Shown piece by piece: positions 25,001 to 37,805 of a DNA stretch of 64,000 bases (within the stretch, counting starts at the first letter, position 1; the number at the start of each line of letters is the position of its first letter). The notes beneath the pieces are model-generated. The model had not been told where the DNA came from, did not search any database, and was given only the letters and a program-made list of their open reading frames with translations. The stretch comes from Eretmocerus hayati. Lineage: Eukaryota; Arthropoda; Insecta; Hymenoptera; Aphelinidae. The stretch is from the NCBI GenBank assembly GCA_029851415.1, contig CM056743.1:78014186-78078185 (forward strand). The letters run 5' to 3'. Both the position numbers and the translations under genes were made by a program.

Positions 25001-28000
25001 ATTCCCGAATTTCAACCCTTGATTTGGGGTCGTCGGCATTCACCGGGGGGTTGCAAAAAATTCAGGCACCCTCTCTCGTTACAAGAAAGCGATCCCAATT
25101 GAGGAATTTTGGAACAGAGCCTCCTGGCCCGTTCTTAAAAAAATTTCCGAATTTGAACCCCCGATTTGAGGGTGTCGGCATTCACTATGGGGTTGCCAAA
25201 AATTCAGGCACCTTCTTCCGTCACAAAAAAGTGATCCCAATCGAGAAATTTTGGAACAGAGCCACCTGGCCTGTTCTAAAAAAATCCCCGAATTTCAACC
25301 CCCGATTCGGGGTCGTCGGCATTCACCGGGGGTGTTGCAAAAAATTCAGGCACCTTCTTTCGTCACAAAAAAGTAATCCCAATCGAGAAATTTTGGAACA
25401 GAGCCTCCTGGCCTGTTTTGAAAAAATTCCCGAATTTCAACCCTCGATTTGGGGGTGTCGGCATTCACCGGGGTGTTGCAAAAAATTCAGGCACCCTCTC
25501 TCGTCACAAGAAAGCGATCCCAATCGAGAAATTTTGGAACAGAGCCACCTGGCCCGTTCTTAGAAAAATTTCCGAATTTCAACCTCCGATTTGGGGGTGT
25601 CGGCATTCACCGGGGGGGTTGCAAAAAATTCAGGCTTCTTCTTTCGTCACAAAAAAGTGATTCCGATCGAGAAATTTTGGAACAGAGCCTCCTGGCCTGT
25701 TCTAAAAAATTTCTTGAATTTCAACCCCCGACTTGGGGGTGTCGGCATTCACCCGGGGGGGGGGGGGGTCGCAAAAAATTCAGGCACCTTCTTTCGTCAC
25801 AAGAAAGCGATCGCAATCGAGAAATTTGGGAACAGAGCCTCCTGGCCCGTTCTTAAAAAAATTTCCGAACTTCAACCCCCGATTTGGGGGTGTCGGCATT
25901 TACCGGGGGGGTTGCGAGAAATACAGGCACCTTTTTTCGTCACAAGGAAGCGATCCCAATCGAGAAATTTTGGAACAGAGCCTCCTGGCCCGTTCTTAAA
26001 AAAATTTCCGAATTTGAGCCCCCGATTTGGGGGTGTCGGCATTCACCGGGGGGGTTGCAAAAAATTCAGGCTTCTTCTTCCGTCACAAAAAAATGATCCC
26101 AATCAAGAAATTTCGGAACAGAGCCACCTGGCCTGCTCTGAAAAAATTCCCGAATTTCAACCCCCGATTCGGGGGTGTCGGCATTCACCGGGGGTGTTGC
26201 AAAAAATTCAGGCACCTTCTTCCGTCGCAAGAAGGCGATCCCAATCGAGAAATTTATGAACAGAGCCTCCTGGCCTGTTCTTAAGAAAATTTCCGAATTC
26301 CAACACCCGATTTGGGGTCGTCGGCATTCACCGGGGAGGGGGGGGGGTTGCAAAAAATTCAGGCACCCTCTCTCGTCACAAGAAAGCGATCCAAATCGAA
26401 AAATTTTGAACAGAGCCTCCTGGCCCGTTCTTAAAAGAATTTCCGAATTTCAACCCCCGATTTGGGGGTGTCGGCAATCACCGGGGGGGTTGCAAAAAGG
26501 TCAAGCACCTTCTTTCGTCACAAGGAAGCGATCACGATCGAGAAATTCTTGAACAGAGCCTCCTGGCCCGTTCTTAAAAAAATTTCCGAATTTCAACCCC
26601 CGATTTGGGGGTGTCGGCATTCACTGGGGGGTTGCCAAAAATTCAGGCACCTTCTTCCGTCACAAAAAAGTGATCCCATTCGAGAAATTTTGGAACAGAG
26701 CCACCTGGCCTGTTCTAAAAAAATCCCCGAATTTCAACCCCCGATTCGGGGGTATCGGCATTCACCGGGGGTGTTGCAAAAAATTCAGGCACCTCCTTTC
26801 GTCACAAGAAAGCGATTCCTATCAAGAAATTTTGGAACAGAGCCTCCTGGCCCGTTCTTAAAAAAATTTCCGAATTTCAACCCCCGATTTGGGGGTGTCG
26901 GCATTTACCGGGGGGGTTGCAAGAAATTCAGGCTTCTTCTTCCGTCACAAAAAAGTGATCCCAATCGAGAAATTCTGGAACAGAGCCTCCTGGCCTGTTC
27001 TGAAAAAATTCCCGAATTTCAACCCTCGATTTGGGGTCGTCGGCATTCACCGGGGGGTTGCAAAAAATTCAGGCACCCTCTCTCGTTACAAGAAAGCGAT
27101 CCCAATTGAGGAATTTTGGAACAGAGCCTCCTGGCCCGTTCTTAAAAAAATTTCCGAATTTGAACCCCCGATTTGAGGGTGTTGGCATTCACTATGGGGT
27201 TGCCAAAAATTCAGGCACCTTCTTCCGTCACAAAAAAGTGATCCCAATCGAGAAATTTTGGAACAGAGCCACCTGGCCTGTTCTAAAAAAATCCCCGAAT
27301 TTCAACACCCGATTTGGGGGTGTCGGCATTCACCGGGGGGGGGGGGTTGCAACAAATTCAAGCACCCTCTCTCGTCACAAGAAAGCGATCCCAATCGAGA
27401 ACTTTTGAACAGAGCCTCCTGGCCCGTTCTTAAAAAAATTTCCGAATTTCAACCCCCGATTTGGGGGTGTCGGCATTCACCGGGGGGTTGCAAGGAATTC
27501 AGGCACCCTCCTTCTTCACGAGGAAGCGATCCCGATCGAGGAATTTTTGGACAGAGCCTTCTGGCCCGTTCTTAAACAAATTTCCGAATTTCAACCCCCG
27601 ATTTGGGGGTGTCGGCATTCACCGGGGGGTTGCCAAAAATTCAGGCACCCTCTCTCGTCACAAGGAAGCGATCCCAATCGAGAAATTCTGAAACAGAGTC
27701 TCCTGGCCCGTTCTCAGAAAAATTTCCGAATTTCAACCCCCGATTTGGGGGTGTCGGCATTCACCGGGGGTGTTGCAAAAAATTCAGGCACCTTCTTTCG
27801 TCACGAAAAAGTAATCCCAATCGAGAAATTTTGGAACAGAGCCTCCTGGCCTGTTTTGAAAAAATTCCCGAATTTCAACCCTCGATTTGGGGGTGTCGGC
27901 ATTCACCGGGGTGTTGCAAAAAATTCAGGCACCCTCTCTCGTCACAAGAAAGCGATCCCAATCGAGAAATTTTGGAACAGAGCCACCTGGCCCGTTCTTA

Positions 28001-28470
28001 GAAAAATTTCCGAATTTCAACCTCCGATTTGGGGGTGTCGGCATTCACCGGGGGGGTTGCAAAAAATTCAGGCTTCTTCTTTCGTCACAAGAAAGTGATT
28101 CCGATCGAGAAATTTTGGAACAGAGCCTCCTGGCCTGTTCTAAAAAATTTCTTGAATTTCAACCCCCGACTTGGGGGTGTCGGCATTCACCCGGGGGGGG
28201 GGGGGGTCGCAAAAAATTCAGGCACCTTCTTTCGTCACAAGAAAGCGATCGCAATCGAGAAATTTGGGAACAGAGCCTCCTGGCCCGTTCTTAAAAAAAT
28301 TTCCGAACTTCAACCCCCGATTTGGGGGTGTCGGCATTTACCGGGGGGGTTGCAAGAAATACAGGCACCTTTTTTCGTCACAAGAAAGCGATCCCAATCG
28401 AGAAATTTTGGAACAGAGCCTCCTGGCCCGTTCTTAAAAAAATTTCCGAATTTGAGCCCCCGATTTGGAG
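22021..28470 (+). repeat. 6.45 kb super-duplication, copy 2
   Basis: Second copy of the block at about 15,570-22,020, directly adjacent in tandem. The two differ visibly only in the length of some G runs (the offset drifts between 6,449 and 6,451 bp). This indicates very recent duplication by unequal exchange, or an assembly duplication; sequence alone cannot separate these. Confidence 0.8.
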
Positions 28471-31400
28471 GTGTCGGCATTCACCGGGGGGGTTGCAAAA
28501 AATTCAGGCTTCTTCTTCCGTCACAAAAAAATGATCCCAATCAAGAAATTTCGGAACAGAGCCACCTGGCCTGCTCTGAAAAAATTCCCGAATTTCAACC
28601 CCCGATTCGGGGGTGTCGGCATTCACCGGGGGTGTTGCAAAAAATTCAGGCACCTTCTTTCGTCGCAAGAAGGCGATCCCGATCGAGAAATTTACGAACA
28701 GAGCCTCCTGGCCTGTTCTTAAAAAAATTTCCGAATTCCAACACCCGATTTGGGGTCGTCGGCATTCACCGGGGAGGGGGGGGGGTTGCAAAAAATTCAG
28801 GAACCCTCTCTCGTCACAAGAAAGCGATCCAAATCGAGAAATTTTGAACAGAGCCTCCTGGCCCGTTCTTAAAAGAATTTCCGAATTTCAACCCCCGATT
28901 TGGGGGTGTCGGCAATCACCGGGGGGGTTGCAAAAAATTCAAGCACCTTCTTTCGTCACAAGGAAGCGATCCCGATCGAGAAATTCTCGAACAGAGCCTC
29001 CTGGCCCGTTCTTAAAAAAATTTCCGAATTTCAACCCCCGATTTGGGGGTGTCGGCATTCACTGGGGGGTTGCCAAAAATTCAGGCACCTTCTTCCGTCA
29101 CAAAAAAGTGATCCCATTCGAGAAATTTTGGAACAGAGCCACCTGGCCTGTTCTAAAAAAATCCCCGAATTTCAACCCCCGATTCGGGGGTATCGGCATT
29201 CACCGGGGGTGTTGCAAAAAATTCAGGCACCTTCTTTCGTCACAAGAAAGCGATTCCTATCGAGAAATTTTGGAACAGAGCCTCCTGGCCCGTTCTTAAA
29301 AAAATTTCCGAATTTCAACCCCCGATTTGGGGGTGTCGGCATTTACCGGGGGGGTTGCAAGAAATTCAGGCTTCTTCTTCCGTCACAAAAAAGTGATCCC
29401 AATCGAGAAATTTTGGAACAGAGCCTCCTGGCCTGTTCTGAAAAAATTCCCGAATTTCAACCCTCGATTTGGGGTCGTCGGCATTCACCGGGGGGTTGCA
29501 GAAAAATTCAGGCACCCTCTCTCGTTACAAGAAAGCGATCCCAATTGAGGAATTTTGGAACAGAGCCTCCTGGCCCGTTCTTAAAAAAATTTCCGAATTT
29601 GAACCCCCGATTTGAGGGTGTCGGCATTCACTATGGGGTTGCCAAAAATTCAGGCACCTTCTTCCGTCACAAAAAAGTGATCCCAATCGAGAAATTTTGG
29701 AACAGAGCCACCTGGCCTGTTCTAAAAAAATCCCCGAATTTCAACCCCCGATTCGGGGGTGTCGGCATTCACCGGGGGTGTTGCAAAAAATTCAGGCACC
29801 TTCTTTCGTCACAAAAAAGTAATCCCAATCGAGAAATTTTGGAACAGAGCCTCCTGGCCTGTTTTGAAAAAATTCCCGAATTTCAACCCTCGATTTGGGG
29901 GTGTCGGCATTCACCGGGGTGTTGCAAAAAATTCAGGCACCCTCTCTCGTCACAAGGAAGCGATCCCAATCGAGAAATTTTGGAACAGAGCCACCTGGCC
30001 CGTTCTTAGAAAAATTTCCGAATTTCAACCTCCGATTTGGGGGTGTCGGCATTCACCGGGGGGGTTGCAAAAAATTCAGGCTCCTTCTTTCGTCACAAAA
30101 AAGTGATCCCGATCGAGAAATTTTGGAACAGAGCCTCCTGGCCTGTTCTAAAAAATTTCTTGAATTTCAACCCCCGACTTGGGGGTGTCGGCATTCACCC
30201 GGGGGGGGGGGGGGTCGCAAAAAATTGAGGCACCTTCTTTCGTCACAAGAAAGCGATCGCAATCGAGAAATTTGGGAACAGAGCCTCCTGGCCCGTTCTT
30301 AAAAAAATTTCCGAACTTCAACCCCCGATTTGGGGGTGTCGGCATTTACCGGGGGGGTTGCAAGAAATACAGGCACCTTTTTTCGTCACAAGAAAGCGAT
30401 CCCAATCGAGAAATTTTGGAACAGAGCCTCCCGGCCCGTTCTTAAAAAAATTTCCGAATTTGAGCCCCCGATTTGGGGGTGTCGGCATTCACCGGGGGGG
30501 GGGGGGGGGTCGCAAAAAATTCAGGCACCTTCTTTCGTCTTAAGAAAGCGATCGCAATCGAGAAATTTTGGAACAGAGCCACCTGGCTCGTTCTTAGAAA
30601 AATTTCCGAATTTCAACCTCCGATTTGGGGGTGTCGGCATTCACCGGGGGGGTTGCAAAAAATTCAGGCTTCTTCTTTCGTCACAAAAAAGTGATCCCGA
30701 TCGAGAAATTTTGGAACAGAGCCTCCTGGCCTGTTCTAAAAAATTTCTTGAATTTCAACCCCCGACTTGGGAGTGTCGGCATTCACCCGGGGGGGGGGGG
30801 TCGCAAAAAATTCAGGCACCTTCTTTCGTCACAAGAAAGCGATCGCAATCGAGAAATTTTGGAACAGAATCACCTGGCCCGTTCTTAGAAAAATTTCCGA
30901 ATTTCAACCTCCGATTTGGGGGTGTCGGCATTCACCGGGGGGGTTGCAAAAAATTCAGGCTTCTTCTTTCGTCACAAAGAAGTGATTCCAATCGAGAAAT
31001 TTTGGAACAGAGCCTCCTGGCCTGGTCTAAAAAAATTCCCGCTTTCAACCCCCGATTTGGGGGTGTCAGCATTCACCGGGGGGTTGCAAAGAATTCAGGC
31101 ACCCCCTCCCGTCACGAGGAAGCGATCCCGATCGAGAAATTCTTGAACAGAGCCTCCTGGCCTGTTCTCAAAAAAATTTCCGAATTTCAACCCCCGATTT
31201 GGGGGTGTCGGCATTCACTTGGGGGTTGCCAAAAATTCAGGCACCTTCTTCCGTCACGAAAAAGTGATCCCAATCGAGGAATTCTGGAACAGAGCCTCCT
31301 GGCCCGTTCTTGAAAAAATTTCCGAATTTCAACCCCCGATTTCGGGGTGTCGGCATTTACCGGGGGGGTTGCAAAAAATTCAGGCACCTCCTTTCGTCAC

Positions 31401-34400
31401 AAGAAAGCGATCTCAATCGAGAAATTCAGGAACAGAGCCTCCTGGCCCGTTCTTAAAAAAATTTCCGAATTTGAACCCCCGATTTGGGGGTGTCGGCATT
31501 CACCGGGGGGGTTGCAAAAAATTCAGGCTTCTTCTTTCGTCACAAAAAAGTGATCCCAATCGATAAATTCTGGAACAGAGCCTCCTGGCCCGTTCTTAAA
31601 AAAATTTCCGAATTTGAACCCCCGATTTGGGGGTGTCGGCATTCACCGGGGGGGTTGCAAAAAATTCAGGCACCTTCTTCCGTCACAAGAAAGGGATCCC
31701 AATCGAGAAATTTTGGGACAGAGCATCCTGGCCTGTTCTAAAAAAATTCCCGAATCTCAACCCCCAATTTGGGGGACTCGGCATTCACCGGGGTGGTTGC
31801 CAAAAATTCAGGCACCTTCTTCCGTCACAAGGAAGCGATCCCTATCGAGGAATTTTGGAACAGAGCCTCCTGGCCTTGTCTAAAAAAATTCCCGAATTTC
31901 AACCCCCGATTTGGGGGTGTCAGCATTCACCGGGGGGTTGCAAAGAATTCAGGCACCCCCTCCCGTCACGAGGAAGCGATCCCGATCGAGAAATTTTTGA
32001 ACAGAGCCTCCTGGCCCGTTCTCAAAAAAATTTCCGAATTTCAACCCCCGATTTGGGGGTGTCGGCATTCACTGGGGGGTTGCCAAAAATTCAGGCACCT
32101 TCTTCCGTCACGAAAAAGTGATCCCAATCGAGGAATTTTGGAACAGAGCCTCCTGGCCCGTTCTTAAAAAAATTTCCGAATTTCAACCCCCGATTTCGGG
32201 GTGTCGGCATTTACCGGGGGGGGTTGCAAAAAATTCAGGCACCTTCTTTCGTCACAAGAAAGCGATCTCAATCGAGAAATTCTGGAACAGAGCCTCCTGG
32301 CCCGTTCTTAAAAAAATTTCCGAATTTGAACCCCCGATTTGGGGGTGTCGGCATTCACCGGGGGGGTTGCAAAAAATTCAGGCTTCTTCTTTCGTCACAA
32401 GAAAGTGATCCCAATCGATAAATTCTGGAACAGAGCCTCCTGGCCCGTTCTTAAAAAATTTCCGAATTTGAACCCCCGATTTGGGGGTGTCGGCATTCAC
32501 CGGGGGGGTTGCAAAAAATTCAGGCACCTTCTTCCGTCACAAGAAAGGGATCCCAATCTAGAAATTTTGGGACAGAGCATCCTGGCCTGTTCTAAAAAAA
32601 TTCCCGAATCTCAACCCCCAATTTGGGGGTGTCGGCATTCACCGGGGTGGTTGCCAAATATTCAGGCACCTTCTTTCGTCACAAGAAAGCGATCCCAATC
32701 GAGAACTTTTGAACAGAGCCTCCTGGCCCGTTCTTAAAAGAATTTCCGAATTTCAACCCCCGATTTGGGGGTGTCGGCATTCACCGGGGGGTTGCAAGAA
32801 ATTCAGGCACCCTCCTTCGTCACGAGGAAGCGATCCCGATCGAGGAATTTTTGGACAGAGCCTCCTGGCCCGTTCTTGAAAAAATTTCCGAATTTCAACC
32901 CCCGATTTGGGGGTGTCGGCAGTCACCGGGGGGTTGCCAAAAATTCAGGCACCCTCTCTCGTCACAAGGAAGCGATCCCAATCGAGAAATTCTGGAACAG
33001 AGTCTCCTGGCCCGTTCTTAAAAAAATTTCCGAATTTCAACCCCCGATTTGGGGGTGTCGGCATTCACCGGGGGGGTTGCAAAAAATTCAGGCTTCTTCT
33101 TTCGTCACAAAAAAGTGATCCCAATCGAGAAATTTTGGAACAGAGCCTCCTGGCCTGTTCTAAAAAATCCCCGAATTTCAACCCCCGATTCGGGGGTGTC
33201 GGCATTCACCGGGGGGGGGGGGGGGGGTCGCAAAAAATTCAGGCACCCTCTCTCGTCACAAGGAAGCGATCCCAATCGAGAAATTCTGGAACAAGTCTCC
33301 TGGCCCGTTCTTTGAAAAATTTCTGAATTTCAACCCCCGATTTGGGGGTGTCGGCATTCACCGGGGGGGTTGAAAAAAATTCAGGCACCTTCTTTCGTCA
33401 CAAGGAAGCGATCGCAATCGAGAAATTCTGGATCAGAGCCTCCTGGCCCGTTCTTAAAAAAATTTCCGAATTTGAACTCCCGATTTGGGGGTGTCGGCAT
33501 TCACCGGGGGGGTTGCAAAAAATTCTGGCTTCTTCTTTCGTCACAAAAAAGTGATCCTAATCGATAAATTTTGGAACAGAGCCTCCTGGCCTTGTCTAAA
33601 AAAATTCTAGAATTTCAACCCCCGATTTGGGGGGGTGTTGGCATTCACCGGGGGTTGCAAAAAATTCAGGCACCCACTCCCGTCACGAGGAAGCGATCCC
33701 GATCGAGAAATTTTTGAACAGAGCCTCCTGGCCCGTTCTTAAAAAAATTTCCGAATGTCAACCCCCGATTTGGGGGTGTCGGCATTCACTGGGGGATTGC
33801 CAAAAATTCAGGCACCTTCTTCCGTCACAAAAAAGTGATCCCAGTCGAGAAATTTTGGAACAGAGCCACCTGGCCTGTTCTAAAAAAATCCCCGAATTTC
33901 AACCCCCGATTCGGGGTTGTCGGCATTCACCGGGGGTGTTGCAAAAAATTCAGGCACCTTCTTTCGTCACAAGAAAGCGATCCCTATCGAGAAATTTTGG
34001 AACAGAGCCTCCTGGCCTGTTCTTAAGAAAATTTCCGAATTTCAACACCCGATTTGGGGGTGTCGGCATTCACCGGGGGGGGGGGGGGGGTTGCAACAAA
34101 TTCAAGCACCCTCTCTCGTCACAAGAAAGCGATCCCAATCGAGAACTTTTGAACAGAGCCTCCTGGCCCGTTCTTAAAAAAATTTCCGAATTTCAACCCC
34201 CGATTTGGGGGTGTCGGCATTCACCGGGGGGTTGCAAGGAATTCAGGCACCCTCCTTCTTCACGAGGAAGCGATCCCGATCGAGGAATTTTTGGACAGAG
34301 CCTTCTGGCCCGTTCTTAAAAAAATTTCCGAATTTCAACCCCCGATTTGGGGGTGTCGGCATTCACCGGGGGGTTGCCAAAAATTCAGGCACCCTCTCTC

Positions 34401-36230
34401 GTCACAAGGAAGCGATCCCAATCGAGAAATTCTGAAACAGAGTCTCCTGGCCCGTTCTCAGAAAAATTTCCGAATTTCAACCCCCGATTTGGGGGTGTCG
34501 GCATTCACCGGGGGGGTTGCAAAAAATTCAGGCTCCTTCTTTCGTCACAAAAAAGTGATCCCAATCGAGAAATTTTGGAACAGAGCCTCCTGGCCTGTTC
34601 TAAAAAATCCCCGAATTTCAACCCCCGATTCGGGGGTGTCGGCATTCACCGGGGGGGGGGGTCGCAAAAAATTCAGGCACCCTCTCTCGTCACAAGAAAG
34701 CGTTCCCAATCGAGAAATTCTGGAACAGAGTCTCCTGGCCCGTTCTTTAAAAAATTTCCGAATTTCAACTCCCGATTCGGGGGTGTCGGCATTCACCGGG
34801 GGGGTTGAAAAAAATTCAGGCACCTTCTTTCGTCACAAGGAAGCGATCGCAATCGAGAAATTTTGGAACAGAGCCGCCTGGCCCGTTCTTAAAAAAATTT
34901 CCGAATTTGAACCCCCGATTTGGGGGTGTCGGCATTCACTGGGGGGTTAGCAAAAATTCAGGCACCTTCTTCCGTCACAAAAAAGTGATTCCAATCGAGA
35001 AATTTTGGAACAGAGCCACCTGGCCTGTTCTAAAAAATCCCCGAATTTCAACCCCCGATTCGGGGGTGTCGGCATTCACCGGGGGGGTCGCAAAAAATCC
35101 AGGCACCTTCTTTCGTCACAAGAAAGCGATCGCAATCGAGAAATTCTGGATCAGAGCCTCCTGGCCCGTTCTTAAAAAAATTTCCGATTTTCAACCCCCG
35201 ATTTGGGGGTGTCGGCATTCACCGGGGGGTTGCAAAAAATTCAGGCACCTTCTCCCGTCACAAAAAAGTGATTCCAATCGAGAAATTTTGGAACAGAGCC
35301 ACCAGGCCTGTTCTAAAAAATCCCCGAATTTCAACCTCCGATTCGGGGGTGTCGGCATTCACCGGGGGGTTGCAAAAAATTCAGGCACCCTCTCTCGTCA
35401 CAAGAAAGCGATCCCAATCGAGAAATTTTGGAACAGAGTCTCCTGGCCCGTTCTTAAAAAAATTTCCGAATTTCAACCCCCGATTTGGGGGTGTCGGCAT
35501 TCACCGGGGGGGTTGCAAGAAATTCGGCTTCTTCTTTCGTCACAAAAAAGTGATCCCAATCGAGAAATTTTGGAACAGAGCCTCCTGGCCTGCTCTTAAA
35601 AAAATTCCCGAATTTCAACCCCCGACTTGGGGGTGTCGGCATTCACCGGGGGGGTCGCAAAAAATTCAGGCACCTTCTTTCGCCACAAGAAAGCGATCGC
35701 AATCGAAAAATTTTGGAACAGAGCCTCCTGGCCCGTTCTTAAAAAAATTTCCGAATTTCAACCCCCGATTTGGGGGTGTCGGCATTTACCGAAGGGGTTG
35801 CAAGAAATTCAGGCACCTTCTTCCGTCACAAGAAAGCGATCCCAATCGAGAAATTTTGGAACAGAGCCTCCTGGCCCGTTCTTAAAAAAATTTCCGAATT
35901 TGAACCCCCGATTTGGGGGTGTCGACATTCACCGGGGGGGTTGCAAAAAATTCAGGCTTCTTCTTTCGTCACAAAAAAGTGATCCCAATCGAGAAATTTT
36001 GGAACAGAGCCACCTGGCCTGTTCTAAAAAAATCCCCGAATTTCAACCCCCGATTCGGGGTTGTCGGCATTTACCGGGGGGGGGGGGATGCAAAAAATTC
36101 AGGCACCTTCTTTCGTCACAAGAAAGCGATCCCAATCGAGAAATTTTGGAACAGAGCCTCCTTGCCTGTTTTAAAAAAATTCCCGAATTTCAACCCCCGA
36201 TTTGGGGGTGTCGGCATTCACCGGGGGGGC

Positions 36231-36855
36231 AATTCGGGAATTTTTTTAGAAATTTTGGAACAGGCCAGGAGGCTCTGTTCCAAAATTTTTCCATTGGGAT
36301 CGCTTTCTTGTGACGGAAGAAGATGCCTGAATTTTTTGCAACCCCCCCGGTGAATGCCGACACCCCCAAATCGGGGGTGGGTATTCGGGAATTTTTTTGG
36401 AACAGGCCAGGAGCCTCTGTTCCAAAATTTCTCGATTGGGATCGCTTTCTTGTGACGAAAGAAGGTGCCTGAATTTTTGGCAACCACCCCGGTGAATGCC
36501 GACACCCCCAAATTGGGGGTTGAGATTCGGGAATTTTTTTAGAACAGGCCAGGATGCTCTGTCCCAAAATTTCTCGATTGGGATCCCTTTCTTGTGACGA
36601 AAGAAGGTGCCTGAATTTTTTGCAACCCCCCCGGTGAATGCCGACACCCCCTAATCGGGGGTTGAAATTCGGGAGTTTTTTTATAACAGGCCAGGAGGCT
36701 CTGTTTCAAAATTTCTCGATTGGGATCGCTTTCTTGTGACGAAAGAAGGTGCCTGAATTTTTTGCAACCCCCCCCCCCCCGGTGAATGCCGACACCCCCA
36801 AATCGGGGGTTGAAATTCGGGGATTTTTTTAGAACAAGCCAGGAGGCTCTGTTTT
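36231..36855 (-). repeat. inverted terminal block of the satellite array
   Basis: From 36,231 the same monomer runs in reverse complement for about 4.4 copies. The reversed landmark GGCCAGGAG (GGCCAGGAT in one copy) is at about 36,263, 36,404, 36,546 and 36,690, and the last copy ends in AGCCAGGAGGCTCTGT at 36,838-36,855. The switch is abrupt inside a G run, so the flanking monomers form a large inverted repeat centred near 36,230. The array stops inside a monomer, next to unrelated AT-rich DNA. Confidence 0.93.
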
Positions 36856-37782
36856 TTTCTGTAATTCATGTTGCGGAATCGTTCATGCAAAAATCGATAT
36901 TGGAGCATCTATGCAGAAGTCTGTGCTAACGAGAACTCCCCATAAATTTTTTGTTTCAATTAAACCATAAAAACATCCCCCATTGTAACATGAAGTATCC
37001 CAGAGTTTCAAAATGGAAATGAACTACCTAAGAACCAATATAGAGGAGACTCTAATCAGGATGAGATATACAAATATTCAAGCATGGGGGAGAGTTCTGA
37101 TTTTCGTAGGGAATATCCTAAATCATACAATCCAAATAGAACTATCCTTTAGATTAGATTGCTTAGGAAGGCATATCCAAAAGTTTTGATGGTAAGGAAC
37201 CATCCACGGATGAACAGAAATACTGTAAACAAAAAGTTGGTCATCCCGACCATTAAATTTAAGATGATCAGTTGGAATCAATTTTTATTTTCAGTCGTCT
37301 AACGTTTCCAACTCTCTAAGAATCATCTGTATATATCATTTCGATGGAATATTCCTTATCAAGTCTAGATCAGGAGTGATGATGATCTCATTGCAGACAA
37401 ATGAATGATATAGGAATGTAATAGGGCTTGCCTTCGTGTTCATTCAAGGATGCATGTGAGACTAGACAATCAATTCATAGAAGCAAAATCGGTCACGAAC
37501 ATGTGAAAGATTCTTATAGTCAATCAGCTTTATGATCCGGATTCGCTTCTCCGGACTGTGATACAACGTGGAAAATGCTACTTTGAAGTGGAGTTCAAGG
37601 ACAAGGGTGGAATCACTAACATTAGATTCAAAGCTAAATTGAAAACTCAATCATATGTAATGTCATTGGATAACGTGAAGATCAAGGATGCCCATTGAAC
37701 TCTCAATATATGTGTTGAGACTCACCGGTAATTCTGGCAATCTCATCGTGTTTTTCAAAGAACTTCCTAGCAGTATTGCCAT
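36856..37782. other. unannotated AT-rich stretch
   Basis: Unique-looking AT-rich DNA between the satellite and the TIR-bounded element. No open frame above about 62 codons, no repeat and no RNA gene was recognised. Confidence 0.3.
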
Positions 37783-37787
37783 CACTG

Positions 37788-37805
37788 CCCACACAGCATG
37801 GGAAT
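37788..37805 (+). repeat. left 18 bp terminal inverted repeat
   Basis: CCCACACAGCATGGGAAT, the perfect reverse complement of 42,461-42,478. It is itself partly palindromic (CCCA...TGGG). Confidence 0.75.

Larger units (their letters stand above)
6414..36230 (+). repeat. satellite array, about 142 bp monomer, plus orientation
   Basis: About 208 head-to-tail monomers. Adjacent copies are spaced 142 bp (for example the GGGGGTGTCGGCATTCACC landmark at 7,245, 7,387, 7,529, 7,671 and 7,813). Each monomer has, in order, AAAATTCAGGCACC, a CTTTCGTCACAAGAAAGCGA segment, CAATCGAGAAATTTTGGAAC, AGAGCCTCCTGGCC, AAATTTCCGAATTTCAACC, a small hairpin (ACCCCC-GATTT-GGGGGT), TGTCGGCATTCACC and a G run of 4 to about 21 bases before TTGC. 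Spacing departs from 142 bp mainly where the G run is long. Variants (TTCAGGCTTC versus TTCAGGCACC; GCCACC versus GCCTCC) recur in fixed order, giving higher-order repeats. The many open frames inside are by-products of the repeat. Confidence 0.97.

Noticed and set aside
6414..36230. Regularly spaced repeats considered as a CRISPR array
   Set aside because: The whole 142 bp unit is repeated with no unique spacers, and the context is eukaryotic.
6467..36313. Hundreds of overlapping open frames, up to 369 codons (28,900-30,009), inside the satellite
   Set aside because: The monomer is 142 bp (3 x 47 + 1), so a frame crossing units cycles through all three readings of the same repeat. The peptides are monotonous and no codon-level constraint is visible.
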